A stretch of DNA of 64,000 bases from Zizania palustris (lineage: Eukaryota; Streptophyta; Magnoliopsida; Poales; Poaceae): NCBI GenBank assembly GCA_019279435.1, contig JAAALK010000289.1, forward strand, positions 8,686,342 to 8,750,341, read 5' to 3'. Below the pieces are notes generated by a model. It was not told the DNA's origin and searched no databases. It saw only the letters and a program-made list of their open reading frames with translations. The position numbers and the translations under genes are program-made. Position 1 is the first letter of the stretch, and the number at the start of each line of letters is the position of its first letter. Shown here piece after piece: positions 44,607 to 55,767 of this stretch.

Positions 44607-47600
44607 ATGAATAGTTTATCTATGGCGGAAGAAGGACGTTCCATCGAGGAGCTCATCTACGAGTCTCCCGCAAAAACAAATAAAGAGGGTTCATCTGAAG
44701 GATCCTCCGATAGCGAATCTTCGTATCACTCTCCGGAGAATGAACATCCAATGGAGCCTAGGAAGAAGAGAACGAGAGAAGACGCCGATGAGGATTACAT
44801 TCCTGAAGCTCAAGCGGAGGTAATTATTACGTTAGTAACAAGTCAGAGCAGCTTCTAACCGAGGATTACATTCCTGAAGCTCACATTGTCTATCATCGTA
44901 GGATCGTCCAACGCGAGGAAGCAAGCGTCGATTATTCCAAGTCGAGAAAAGAACAACTATTGTCCCAGCTATTGAGTCAGCTGAGCGAACAGATGTTGAG
45001 CCCGCTGCCACAACATCGTCTGCAAATGCGAAGAGGAGAGGGAAACGGGAGAAGAACAAGCTGCATACAGCTATCTATGAGGTTGAAGAAGTGCATGTTG
45101 ATGGGGCTCCAAAGAAGCCAAAAGAAATCACAGCGAAGTGGCGTAACGACTGTGGATGTCTCGCCAGGGAGCGATGTAAGATAGTTTGGAAAAATTGGAA
45201 GACTGTCCCTGAAGCTACAAAGAACGAATTGTGACAGCATATAAAAGCGCATTATAAATTCCCGGAAGACCGCTTAGAAGACGCTAAAGCTGCCACATTG
45301 AAGACTATCGGGAAGGCTCTCTGTACATTTAGGACTAAACTGAACACACAATACCTTCAGAAAGATGAGTCGCCACTCAACGACTACGGCTTTATAACGC
45401 CAAATGAATGGAACGAATTAAAAATGCAGCATTGCTCGGAAGAAGCCAAACAAGAGAGCATAATGTTCAAAGAACTTAATAAGAAGAATAAGTTCCCCCA
45501 TAAACTTGGGCCAGGTGGATATAAGGCTAAGGAGGATGAGTGGAGTAGAAAGGAGGAGGAGGACCGTGTGGCTGGGTTACCTGAACAGTTTTAAGGTGCT
45601 GATCAGCGCACTAAGAGATGGCTCCTAGGTCGAGCTAAAAAAACACCCGAGGGCCAATATATGCTCTCCGACTCACGGACTAGTGAAGTATTCCAGAAAG
45701 CACAGGAAATCGCTGAGTTGGAGAAGACTGGAAAGTTCAAGCCCGAGGGATGTAATGACCAGCTTACATCTGCTCTCGGAAACGAGGAACATCGAGGGCG
45801 CACCCGAGGTGTCTCTTCTATAGCACCCTGGAAAAATACTTTCAAGAAACAGGAGGGTGCCACATACAAGAAGCGTCAAGCACGCACAGACGACGCCGCA
45901 GAGCGCCGTGCAGAGTGGGAGCGACACTTTTTTGAATTTATTAATGAGAACCCAAACATAATGCAGGCTGCAGCTGGACAAATAATTGTGCCAGAGGTAC
46001 GACTCGACGTACCAAGCAGTGTTGGCTCAGTACAAGAAAAATTTCCTGTAAATTATATTAAAGAGGACACACCCTGCAGCCTACATGTACCGATAGGGCG
46101 CAAAGGGCATTCCCAAGAGGCTGCACGAGGCATTGCTATGCCTGGGGATTTATTTCACAATCGGCCTATTCCTGCTGACTATACCAAGGTTCAGGTCAAT
46201 GAGATCACCAACGACAGATTTATTAATGACCCCTTGGATCTTCCAATGCCTAATGAGGGGATTGAGACAATCGGAGATGCTCTAAATAACTTTGTCCTAT
46301 GGGCGAGCCGAGATATCAAATTACTGCAGACAAGTTCTCAGAGTAAATCACCTATTGTCTCATCACAATCCCCCACGTATCTTTCATCTCAGGATGTGCA
46401 AAATATAGGATCATTATCACCTGTTGATGAGCGTGAAATAGAGGAAAAGGCAGAGGAAGAGCCAGTGCCCAATAAAGTGGCAGAAGTGATAGAATCGAAA
46501 GTGACTTCTGATCCTCAAGTGACAAAGCCAGTGCCAGTGCTTGAGCCCACTGATGAGCCCAACACAAATGTGCCAGAGCCAGATCAAATGCCAGTGCTAG
46601 TTCCGACTGAGCCTCAAGTGCCAGTTCCGGCTGATCCTCAAGTGCCGGTGGCCAAGCCCATAACAAAAGTGCCAGTGCTAGTTGCTGCCGAGCCTGAAAA
46701 ACAAGATGCATGCCCAAAGCCAGCAATCCACAAGATAACTGTTCAAGCTGGGCAGTGTTCTGCGCTGAAATCTGAGATGCTTAAATTTTTTAATACTTTG
46801 GGGCAAACACGTTCTATGCCCGAAGCGGCTCCCATAAAGGCTCCAGTACAAAAGCATGCGGGCTCACTTTCTGTTGATAAGAGGACCTACGGAGACGAGG
46901 ATTATATCCAATACGAACCAGGCAAACCATTATTACCCCAAGGAGTACTTAATTGTATGCCTTGGACGATGAAAACATTTCATGACTGGTACCTCGAAGT
47001 GTCTTCGTTAGGAGTAACACAAATAGAACTGAAGGTTCCACAAGAAATATTCAACTGCCCAGAGTTTAAGCTTGCACTATTTTTCGACGACTTCCATCGG
47101 ATGTTTCGTCTGAAGCGAACCGACATCACAAGCATGATGCTCTGGTGCATGTAAGTACTTTATACTTTGTCAATACAAAGCAAAAATAAATAATGTCTTA
47201 TATTGACTATTGTTTTATAACATATGCAGTTGTAATTCACGCGGTGACGAGTCTAAATTGTATGGGTACTTAAACCCATCATTAATAAGCCAAAGTGCGC
47301 TGAACCCGACACTAAACCAGAATGATAGCATGTACTGGACTCCGGGTAAGAAAAAATTTCAAAGAAAGATGTTCAATAAAGACGAAAACAAACTTAAGAA
47401 GAACAAAAGGAGTTGTGCCGCGTTGTATATTGCGCGGTGCATGTATCAATGGAAGGACAGAGAAATGATAAGTGGGGCATATAACTTTAAGTAAGTATAC
47501 CCACTATATCCACTTAAACACGTTTTATCGATTATGAAACTAACATAATCATATATTACTTCTTTCGATAGTGATCATTGGATTGCACTTCTGATATACC

Positions 47601-48221
47601 CAAAGAGCTCAAGGGTTTATGTGCTCGACTCGCTCGACAAACCCAAAAAAGAATATCAAGATATATTAAATGTTATTCAGAGTGCATATAGATACTACGT
47701 GGAAAAGTTAGGTGGCCCACATGATCCACAAAGGCCGAAAGAAATGCTTATCAGAACCAACTATCCGGTAATATTATATTTTTAAATTTGTTAATTCAAT
47801 TGATAAAGCCAAACTATATATCGTTCTAACTTTGTCTATTTTGAAGTGTCACAAACAATCTCTTGGTTCCGTGCATTGTGGCTACTATACTTGTGATTTC
47901 ATGAGCAATAACTTAGGAAAGTTTGGGCGGACAGTATCTGAGGATACTAAAGAAGTAAGTTGATTTCTTGTGTGTTAATCTAATATAACTTGCAGCGTAT
48001 GTACTTATATTTTACGTATGCAGGCGTCAGGTCCATCAACCGTTGCCCAGAAGAGCCAACTCTCTGAATCACAAATGTACGAAATCGTATCAAGGATGTG
48101 CCGCTTCACGATGCATGAGATTCTTCATGAGCTTGGAGTATTTTTCGATCCTGAGAGTGAAGTGGCCAAGCATCCAACTCTGTATGATTGGGCCGGAAGA
48201 TTGAAAAGGCAAACCAATTAA
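44607..48221 (+). pseudogene. Second CACTA gene: Ptta/En/Spm-type domain, DUF8039-like region and Ulp1 protease
   Basis: Exon 1 starts at 44607 (MNSLSMAEEGRSIEELIYES) and ends near 44820; exon 2 starts 44902. The plant transposase (Ptta/En/Spm) region reads KWRNDCGCLARERCKIVWKNW. TGA at 45232-45234 replaces the Trp expected in NELWQHIKAHYKFPEDR, and TAA at 45592-45594 follows LPEQF. The frame then stays open from 45595 to 47152, with a region like DUF8039 (TPCSLHVPIGRKGHSQEAARG), a Pro/Val repeat linker (46500-46690), and the start of a Ulp1/C48 fold. Further exons near 47226-47491, 47572-47768, 47847-47953 and 48024-48221 give DHWIALLIYPKS, VYVLDSLD, KQSLGSVHCGYYTCDFM and a C-terminus ending KRQTN. 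His, Asp and Cys of the protease are present. CACTA elements with Ulp1-like genes are known in plants. The two stops make it a pseudogene unless read through. Confidence 0.85.
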
Positions 48222-48539
48222 GATATGAGTTAGCCTTCCAAGAAAACATATACCGCATGAGCATGTATTTGTGAAACAATGAATTGTGTTGATGGATGGT
48301 TATTGTGAAACATAAACCGGAAGAATGTAAACTTTGTAAATTTTTGAAAATTGATGAGATTGATGGTTGTTGTGTTGATGTGTTTTTGTTGTGGATGTGT
48401 ATGTGGATATGTGGATGTTTTGCTGCTGTGTATGTGGATATGAGGATGTTTTGCTGCTCTGTATGTGGATGGCTGTGTGAAGCATATAATTTCTATGTTT
48501 TGGTTTGTGGGATCACAGCATTCTGTGTTATGGCTTATA

Positions 48540-48916
48540 CACAGCAGTGGCGGGCAGATGAGGTAGCTTGCCCGTTACTGCTATTGACACAGTGGTGGCG
48601 GGCGTGCTAACATCATCTGCCCGCCACTGCTATTGATAATGGTAGTGGCGGGCAGATGAGGTCAGCGCGCCCGCCACTGCTATTGACATAGTGGTGGCGG
48701 GCGCGCTAACATCATCTGCCCGCCACTGATATTGATAATAGCAGTGGCGGGCCGATGAGGTCAGCGCGCCCGCCACTGCTGTTGACACAGCGGTGGCGGG
48801 CGCTCTGACCACCACTGCTAACCAGCAATAGCAGTGGCGTTAGAGCAGTGGCGGACTGGATGCCCGCCACTATAGGTCGATTTTGCCCGCCGCTACAGTG
48901 TCGCTTTGTAGTAGTG
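48540..48916. repeat. CACTA right subterminal repeats and terminal inverted repeat
   Basis: Long alternating runs of AGTGGCGGGC and GCCCGCCACT about 45-60 bp apart (for example 48545, 48594, 48645, 48693, 48743), ending CCGCTACAGTGTCGC then TTTGTAGTAGTG. The intergenic stretch 48222-48540 before it has T/G-rich simple repeats (TGTGGATATG) and no gene. Confidence 0.9.
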
Positions 48917-49775
48917 TACGCGGACCGAGATTCAACCGAGCGTCCTCGGCCTCATCCCGTGGTGGTGCAAACTCAGCGGGTAATGTGATGATGTTCATGT
49001 CCATCTCCTGAGGTGCGGGCCCCTCAGAGACGGGCGAGTAATCATCGTCAAGCAAGTCATCCTCGTCGTCGCTCGAACTGGGAGTCGACTTGGTTATCTA
49101 AACCGGCTTCTCTCTCCATACCTTCTTTGTGGCTGGCCGAGGGCGGATCTCTTCGAAGATAGTGTCACGCTCGGCCTCAGCTACCTTCTCGCGCATCTCC
49201 TGCGCCCGTAGCCTCTGTAGGCGCCTCTTCTGCGATTTGGACATGACCAGAGGAGCCCAAGACGGCTTTGGCTTGGTGCCTGGAGCTAATGTTTGACCCC
49301 TGTTAATTCTGGATGAAGTGTGCCCTTTGACCTCGGGCGCCCTGTGTTCGAAGGGGGCTTCGCTGCGAACCCCGTCGAATGGATCATCCTCGTCCGGCCG
49401 ATCGAACCAAGCCTCGGCGCGGAGTCCGGCCGAAGCATGTGGCTTACCTCCATCAGACCTCCGCGACAAAGTCTTCGGGATTGGGACTTCCTGAGACCCA
49501 ACTCTGATAGTTATGGCTTCAGACTCCCTAACTTCGGCCTCCGCGTGTTCGCACCCTTTGTCTTCACTCTGCATGGTCTGATTCGAAGGTACCACAGACA
49601 GTCTATGGACGATGTCCCCCTCCGTTGCGTCTGTTTGCCCCTGCCATCCATAAAACTCCGAAGGAAAACAAGGCATAGGGTTAGTCTACGGAGGGTACCC
49701 TGACCCAGATACGTGCAGAGCCCATGGGGCTCCCGCTGATGAGGACATCACTTCACATGATACACACATGGAGCC
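48917..49775 (-). pseudogene. Element D gag-pol junction region
   Basis: Minus-strand frame with CEVMSSSAGAPWALHVSGSG, a TAG, NPMPCFPSEFYGWQGQTDA, KPSWAPLVMSKSQKRRLQRL, RPRPATKKVWREKPV, another TAG, then SSDDEDDLLDDDYSPVSEG and EDARLNLGPR, which joins the protease part at 36365. Sequence of this type links gag and protease in Tat-like gypsy elements. Both stops are explained by CAG-to-TAG. Confidence 0.8.
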
Positions 49776-50650
49776 TCCACCTACAATTCAACTACAAGGA
49801 CCAATCACACGCGCCCGTGCCCGTCGCTTGAACCATGAGGTTAATTCTTTCCTTAGCAACTATGTTAATATTTGTTTGGACGGGATGCTACTGAATACTA
49901 GTGATATGTTGTTGCTTAGGAACATGGGAGATGGAATAAGAGAGTTGGAGTTGAAGACGGAGTCGCACGGATGACTTGAAGTCAAGAATTCGCTGGTTCG
50001 GACTACATCGACCACCTTGCACCAAAATGGGCATAACTTCCTCATACGAAGTCCGATTGGCGCGTTCTTAGACTTTTTGGAAAGCTAAGGAGAAGACGGA
50101 TCTTTTTCCGTTGGTTTTGTCTCATTTGGAGTCTCGATTCGATCTGTGTGTTTAAAACAGTCCTGCGTGACAGAACTGGGCCGTGTTGGCCCATAATCTG
50201 AGTCTGTACGTCTTCTAGCCCACAGCCCGTGTCTGTTCGCCTTCCACAGGCTGCCCACGCCCTATATATTCACTCCAGCCACCTTTAGGGTTAGGTTTTG
50301 CTTTGTTTGCATCTACACTTGTGTGTTTAGATCCCGCCTCTTGCACCGGACCGATTGGCTGCTGCATTGGTGTTTGTGAAACCTCACCTTATCATCGTTT
50401 GTCTGTGATTTGGCATTCGACTTGTATCCTTCCTGTTCTTGCTTGTGTTCTTGGGTTCGCTTGCAGGAATTAGCCTTCGTGGCGAGGTCAATCATGTTCT
50501 GCGTGGTTGATAACCAACGGAGACAGTGGTGTAACGATTGCAAGGTTTTGATCCGCCGGACCAGAGCCTTGGATCGCCAACGTCGAGATTCTCCACCAAC
50601 CCAAGTTATCCTTTACCTAGCGGAAGATCGGGACCAATCCCCCCATCACC
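49776..50650 (+). mobile_element. Fragment G: 3' end of another gypsy element inserted in D
   Basis: Plus-strand ORF end MEPPPTIQLQGPITRARARR then LNHEVNSFL, a C-terminal polyprotein motif common in grass gypsy elements, with stop at 49972-49974. About 49971-50640 is LTR-like, with TATA box CCTATATATTCAC near 50262. The upstream gag-pol of this element is missing. D sequence resumes at about 50654 (minus-strand LMPPPYD). Exact edges and TSD were not resolved. Confidence 0.6.
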
Positions 50651-50653
50651 CGC

Positions 50654-53061
50654 CTAGTCATACGGCGGAGGCATCAGAGGTTCTAGCGGCCTCGCCCACT
50701 GCGAGCCGAACCCATTGCCGGGAGGGAGGTTCGGCCAAGTTGAAGGCATCTCGGACCACACCAGCGAAGGGTCCTGCCAGGCTGGAGGTATGTTCAGCCA
50801 GTGCGGGCCGAAGCCTCCCATCGGAGAAGCCCACCACGGTGCGGGGTTCGGCCATTGGGGGCCGAAGCCGTCACATGGGGGACCCGACCACTGGGGTCCA
50901 AAGTTGTCGTGCGGGGAACCCGACCATTGGGGTTCGAAGTTGTTGTACGGGGGGTTTGGCCATTGTGGCTCGGAACCACCGTGCGGAGCACCAGGATACC
51001 TCGGCCCGAAGCCTTCGTACGGAGGGTTGGCAACCTTCGGTCCGAAGGCACCCTTCGAAGGTCTTGGCCCCTTCGGCTTCTTTAGCTGAGCATGTGGGCC
51101 TGCTTCTTTGGCCCTCATCTGATGTTTGTTCAATAGCATGTTATATGTCACCTTCGGCCTCTTGCGAGCCTTAGCCGAACTGGTATTGATGTTCTGTTTC
51201 CACCCTCCTACCTCGGGTTTCTTTGGCACGAGTGTGCGAGTGCGCGGTTCTCCAACAATCACACCTTTTCCTTTAGCAGACTCGGCCTGTTCTGGCCGAA
51301 TCAACACCTTCTTCTCACTGAGGTCGACGACGTTGACTGGAAAAGGATCTTTATCCAGCTTCATTTTTGGATCATGGTCTATCTTCAATCGTCCTTCTTC
51401 TATGGCCGATTGTATCTTCCGTCAAAAAACATTGCAATCATTAGTATTATGAGAATGCGAATCATGCCACTTACAGTATGGATGCTTCTTTAACTCGTCG
51501 GCAGGTGGGATAACCTGACCCTTAGGTAACCTGAGAAGCTGACTTTTTAAGAGGAAATCAAATATGTTATCACATTTAGTCACATCGAACGAGTATTTGA
51601 CCTCATTAAGTCTATTTTTGTGGGGGATGGTCGTAGTTCGGAGCAAGTGACGAGTTTGTTTTTAGCGTTTGTAACCCATTCGGCCGCGTACATGTCGGCC
51701 AAATCCTCCTCCTCTAACTCCTCCTCATCAGAGCGTTCCATGATGTGGATCTCGGCCCTAGGCTTGCTAAACGTCTTAATAAATTTCTTATCTTTGGCTC
51801 GGCCTTCTTGGACCAGAGCCTGCTGTAGAACTTGGCTAACTTCTAAAATGTTTTGGTTATCTAACCTTTCTTTAAGTTCAGAACGCAACCCATTAAAAGC
51901 TAATTCCGCCAAGTCCCTTTCTGAAATATTAAGACTAAAACATCGGTTTCTGGTATCTCTGAAATGCTTGATATACCTAGAGGCGCTCTCACTAGATTTC
52001 TGTTTAACCGATGTCAAATGTGAAAGCCTAAGTTCTGTTTCACCCGTGTAGAAATAATCATGGAATTTCCGCTCTAAATCGTCCCACGTGTGGATGGAGT
52101 TCGGCGAGAGCGCCGAAAACCAAGTGAAAGCTGTGCCGGATAGCGAGAGAGAAAATAGTCTAACCTTTAGGGCATCTATCCCGCTAACCTCTCAACACTG
52201 CGCCAAAAATTGACTAACATGCTCTAGTGTGGTCCTGCTACCCTCGCCATCGAATTTGGTGAACTCAGGGATCCTATAGCCGTGGGGGTAGGGTACTGTA
52301 TCAAGATGATCGAGGTATGGTTTGCGGTAAACCCTAACCCATCCCTTGGGCACGAAGCCGGCACACTCCCTAAACAGTGCGCGGATCCGCTCATCTAAAT
52401 CATCTTGGTAGCTTGTTTGCATGCGCCTTTCATGTGGGGGCACGACACGCGGTGGGATATCGGCGTGTCGGCCATGTGCTTCTTCCCTATGTGCTATTTG
52501 TACGATGTGCTCATGTCCGGGCATCTGCGTGTGTGGTGCGGGTAGCGCGGGTATTGGCGCATGTGTTGTGTGAAATGCAGTGTTAGTTTGTCCATAGGTA
52601 TAATGATTGGTCTCGACCATAAGTGGTGAGGCCGGAGACATGTTCGTTGGAGGTGCACTAACTGTAGGAACCGAGGGTGCGGCCTCAGTGAAGCCGAACC
52701 TTCCAAGAGTTGCCTCTACTTGGGAGCTGACTGCCGAATCTACTGATGCGGCTATTTTTTGCTCAATTTCTAAAGAAGATAAGCGAGGTGATATCGGTGT
52801 TACCTGGACCTGAGCGGAGTCGGGGGTGATGATGTCTCGCTTGACGAAGCCTGTGCGTGTCTTGATGTAGCCTCCAAGCATCATGTCTTGGAGCGCCTTT
52901 AGCCTTGCCTCGATCTCTACTCGGTCACCAGCGGGGATATCTTCAAGAGTAGGTGACATTATGTTGCGGTTGTCGATAACCACGCCTCCTATTATGTCCA
53001 TCGGCTGTGTAGGCGTAGTAGTTGAAGTAGATGTACCAGCGGCCGATGTAGACGTACTCAT
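50654..53061 (-). pseudogene. Element D gag
   Basis: Start at ATG 53061 (MSTSTSAAGTSTS) or in frame upstream at 53088, just inside the PBS. The capsid-type gag domain reads YPHGYRIPEFTKFDGEGSRT then TAFTWFSALSPNSIHTWDDL, RKFHDYFYTGETELRLSHL and RDTRNRCFSLNISERDLAEL. A TGA at 52192-52194 (AQC*EVSG) and another at 51422-51424 (CNVF*RKIQSA, CGA to TGA) interrupt it. A knuckle-like CKWHDSHSHNTNDC lies near 51450. The C-terminal part (51388-50654) has repeats rich in GPQWPNPP and GFGPQW, a Pro/Trp/Gly-rich tail. Gag would form the particle. Confidence 0.88.
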
Positions 53062-53079
53062 CGTGTTGGCGTAGCTCTT

Positions 53080-53096
53080 CCCCAGCATAGTCACCA
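53080..53096 (-). other. Primer-binding site of element D
   Basis: On the minus strand the LTR end is followed, after a 5-bp gap, by TGGTGACTATGCTGGGG. TGGTGACTC-GCTGGGG-type sites are common in plant gypsy elements. I do not assign the tRNA. Confidence 0.7.
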
Positions 53097-53101
53097 AAAA
53101 G

Positions 53102-54691
53102 TGTGTTGACACGGAATCATGCCCCCGCACTTGGGTCAATCCGGTGATCCAAGAGTGTACAGATACTTAGGGACATGCCTAAGCGTGACGTAGCACCGAC
53201 GCCGCGTTCCGACTACCCTTAATAGTGATAAGGGGGGTGGAGTCACCAGGCAACCAGATTACAAGAAATAATCCAATTAGCCGAAAGAAATAGATTAAGC
53301 AAGTTAAAATCAGCAAACCAGTCGGAGTCCTCCTGGTTCGAAGTTTGCTGCGAAAGGTGCGCCGAAGGGTACCTTTGGCGTCTAGTGCGAAGTACTCCGC
53401 CGAAGGGTGCTTCGGCGATCGGTGCGAAGTGCTCTGTCGAAGGGTGCTTCGGCGTTCGGGCTGAGCCGGCTAAAGGTAGACTCCGAACGAATCTGAACAC
53501 GGTGATCACCTCCGAACATCGGGGTTCGGCGTGCGATCTCCAATGCAGTGAATTACAGAGTGGTGACGTGAAGGCCACGTGCAGGTGCAACTTCGTCTTG
53601 GCGCGGGGAGTAGTCGTGGCGTAGCCTGTCACGACGAAGTGTGCTGGCGAAGTCTGTTGTCGAAGCCTGGGGACCTCCGGAACCGATCTCTCAGCTCTGA
53701 ACACCGCTGGCGAAGGGGCTCCGAACGTGCGAACCTGCATCAGAGATGATGCAAAGTACCAATTCGGCCTTAGGACCGAATTTGCGAGGTGTTGCACGGG
53801 TGGCGAAGGTAGCAATCTGTTACGCAGATTAGCGGATACTTCACAGGCGAAGTAACAAGGTGATAGCAATCTGTTACGTAGATTAACGGGGACTTCACGG
53901 GCGAAGTACCAAGGCTTACCACTGTTCCCTAGTTGCGGACGGAGGGCTTCCAGGCAAACCCACGAAGAGGTACAGGAAAGTAAAGGTAAAAGTAAAGGTA
54001 CGATCAAAGCATGGCTTTGGTTTGGTTTGTGTTGAGGGGGCTTCTCCACGCCGGCCAGTCCTCTATATTTATAGAGGGTTAACTCTAATCTAATCTGCTA
54101 TTAATCCGGTCGGATAGAGATAAAGATTAAGCTGGCAATGCGTCCAACTCTATCTCTGCCGAGGTGGGCTTCGGTCAGGCCCGCCGAGGCCTGCTCCTCG
54201 GGTCGACGCTTCGGTAGCATCGGCTTTGGCCAGGCCCGTTGAGGCTTGCTCCTCGTGCCGAAGCTTCGATAGCATGGGCTTCGGCTAGGCCCGTTGAGGC
54301 TTGCTCCTCGTGCCAAAGCTTCGACAATGTGGGCTTCGGCCAGGCCCATTGAGGCTTTCTCCTCGGGCCGAAGCTTCGCTAGCGTGGGCTTTGGCCAAGC
54401 CCATCGAAGCTGGCTCTTAGGCCGAAGCTTCGGCAGCGTGGGCCTCCGAAGGTTCCCGAAGCTTCGGCAGCGTGGGACTCCGAAGGTTCCCGAAGCTTCG
54501 GCAGCGTCGGCCTCCAAAGGCTTCCTGGCCGAAGCCCATGGGCTGGCTGGAGGCTTTCAGAGCCCATAGCTCGACAGGCTTCGGCCCCGTAGGGCTTCGG
54601 ACAGACCCTGGACATGTGTATTTTCGGCCCAAATCACCAAAAATTTATATTTTGATAATCTAGCCATTAATGCCATTTTTTGCTATCAACA
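53102..54691 (-). repeat. 5' LTR of element D (1590 bp)
   Basis: Direct repeat of 23278-24859 with visible point differences (AATTGTGCC versus AATCATGCC near the start) and different numbers of 34-bp and 55-bp units in 54150-54520. Contains the minus-strand TATA box near 54061-54078. The divergence is greater than between the LTRs of N, so D is older. Confidence 0.9.
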
Positions 54692-55767
54692 GATTCACCG
54701 TCTCTTTGGCATACTTGGTGTAGGTCATGTTGTGAGACCGACCTTTACCAAGTTCCTTGATAGTTGGCAATGAAGACATTGCACAACTCGCTCCATGAGT
54801 TGATGGAGTCCTTCGGTAGTCCAGCCAGCTAGCTGATGGCGAACATAGATAGCATAATGGGGAGGTAATTGACCATGACATCGTGGTCCCCTCCAATATT
54901 ATGAATGACAATATAATATAGCGACAACCACTAGGAGGGGTCGGTCTTGACATCATATGACATAACTCCCATAGGACAGAAATTACGAGGCCACACGATA
55001 TGCCAAAGGCGCTTTGAGAAGGTTAGGAAGCTATCATGGTGTGACATGTCGATGTCAGGCTGATTAGTCCCCGACGTGCCATGACTACGGTCATACTATT
55101 CACGACGATGGAGTTTGCCATGCTCACATTCACCTCGATGGCGAGAAATGACATTGCGTGCATCACACGCATCGTTGATGATGTTTTGGGCATGGTCAGG
55201 AATGAGAGCTACATTCTGGAGACCGTGACCAATGAGGTGGCACCATATCAACGAGTTGAATGGCGGCTGCTTGAGTCATGGCCCAAACTCTTTAGAGTCC
55301 AGTTGTGTTGGGGAGGGCGATGATAGTCCTCTCGATAGTGAGAAGATTTCTCATTTGCATGCGGTACACGTCATGGCCTTTGAATTCCATCATGCATCCA
55401 CCATGTGCACCTTCCCACGAGGTCCCAGCATTCATGCGATCCCTCGCACGGCTATCAAATCAGGCACTATTCTTCCTTTGGCACTCACATCGATGAGTGC
55501 TAGACTCAGTGGTATGAGAGGTCTTGTCATAAAAGATAACTCTCGTTGCCATCATGATGAAATTTTGAGATGAACCTGAAGCAACCTGAGTAGGCAAAGA
55601 TGATGTAGTTAGTGGTCAAGTCAACAACGAGATGGCTGGTTAGCGAGGTCACGTTGAAGCAACCTTGGTAAATTGGCACCGTTGGAGCATACACTCACCT
55701 GAGTAGGCAAAGATGATGTAGTTAGTGGCCAAGTCAACAACGACATGTGGGTGAACCTGAAGGAATT
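54692..55767 (-). pseudogene. Old gypsy gag relic to the right of element D
   Basis: Minus strand reads LAGLPKDSINSWSELCNVFIA then NYQGTW and YTKYAKETV, close to the gypsy gag phrase W-ELC--FV-NFQGT. It continues across element D at 23277 (see there). Upstream to about 55570 only scattered similarity remains. 55585-55620 and 55698-55733 are a direct duplication (CCTGAGTAGGCAAAGATGAT) 113 bp apart. Open frames on the plus strand are shadows. Confidence 0.5.

Larger units (their letters stand above)
36366..48916 (+). mobile_element. CACTA (En/Spm-type) DNA transposon, 12.55 kb, defective
   Basis: Terminal inverted repeats start CACTACTACAAA (36366) and end TTTGTAGTAGTG (48916); the similarity continues for about 28 bp. 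A 3-bp TSD TAC flanks it (36363-36365 and 48917-48919), as expected for CACTA elements. Subterminal copies of AGTGGCGGGC and its inverse lie at both ends. It encodes a TNP2-type transposase relic and a second gene relic with Ptta/En/Spm-type and Ulp1 protease domains, both on the plus strand. Frameshifts, stops and a truncated transposase make it non-autonomous. Inside are extra subterminal-repeat clusters, a 290-bp tandem array and a large foldback. Confidence 0.95.
23278..54691 (-). mobile_element. Element D: Ty3/gypsy retrotransposon carrying three insertions
   Basis: LTRs at 23278-24859 and 53102-54691 (TGTTGACACGG to GCTATCAACA) are direct repeats of about 1.59 kb flanked by exact 5-bp target copies GATTC (23273-23277 and 54692-54696). 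The element is transcribed on the minus strand, with PBS next to the right LTR and a polypurine tract (GGCAGGGGGGCAT) next to the left LTR. Gene order is gag, protease, RT, RNase H, integrase, as in Ty3/gypsy. Its span of 31.4 kb contains N (7.1 kb), a CACTA element (12.6 kb) and a gypsy fragment (about 0.9 kb); without these it would be about 10.8 kb. Many single-base nonsense changes make it inactive. Confidence 0.92.

Noticed and set aside
50410..51174. Plus-strand 254-codon frame over the end of the D gag
   Set aside because: It is the complement of the Pro/Trp/Gly-rich gag tail plus fragment G; it has no family features.
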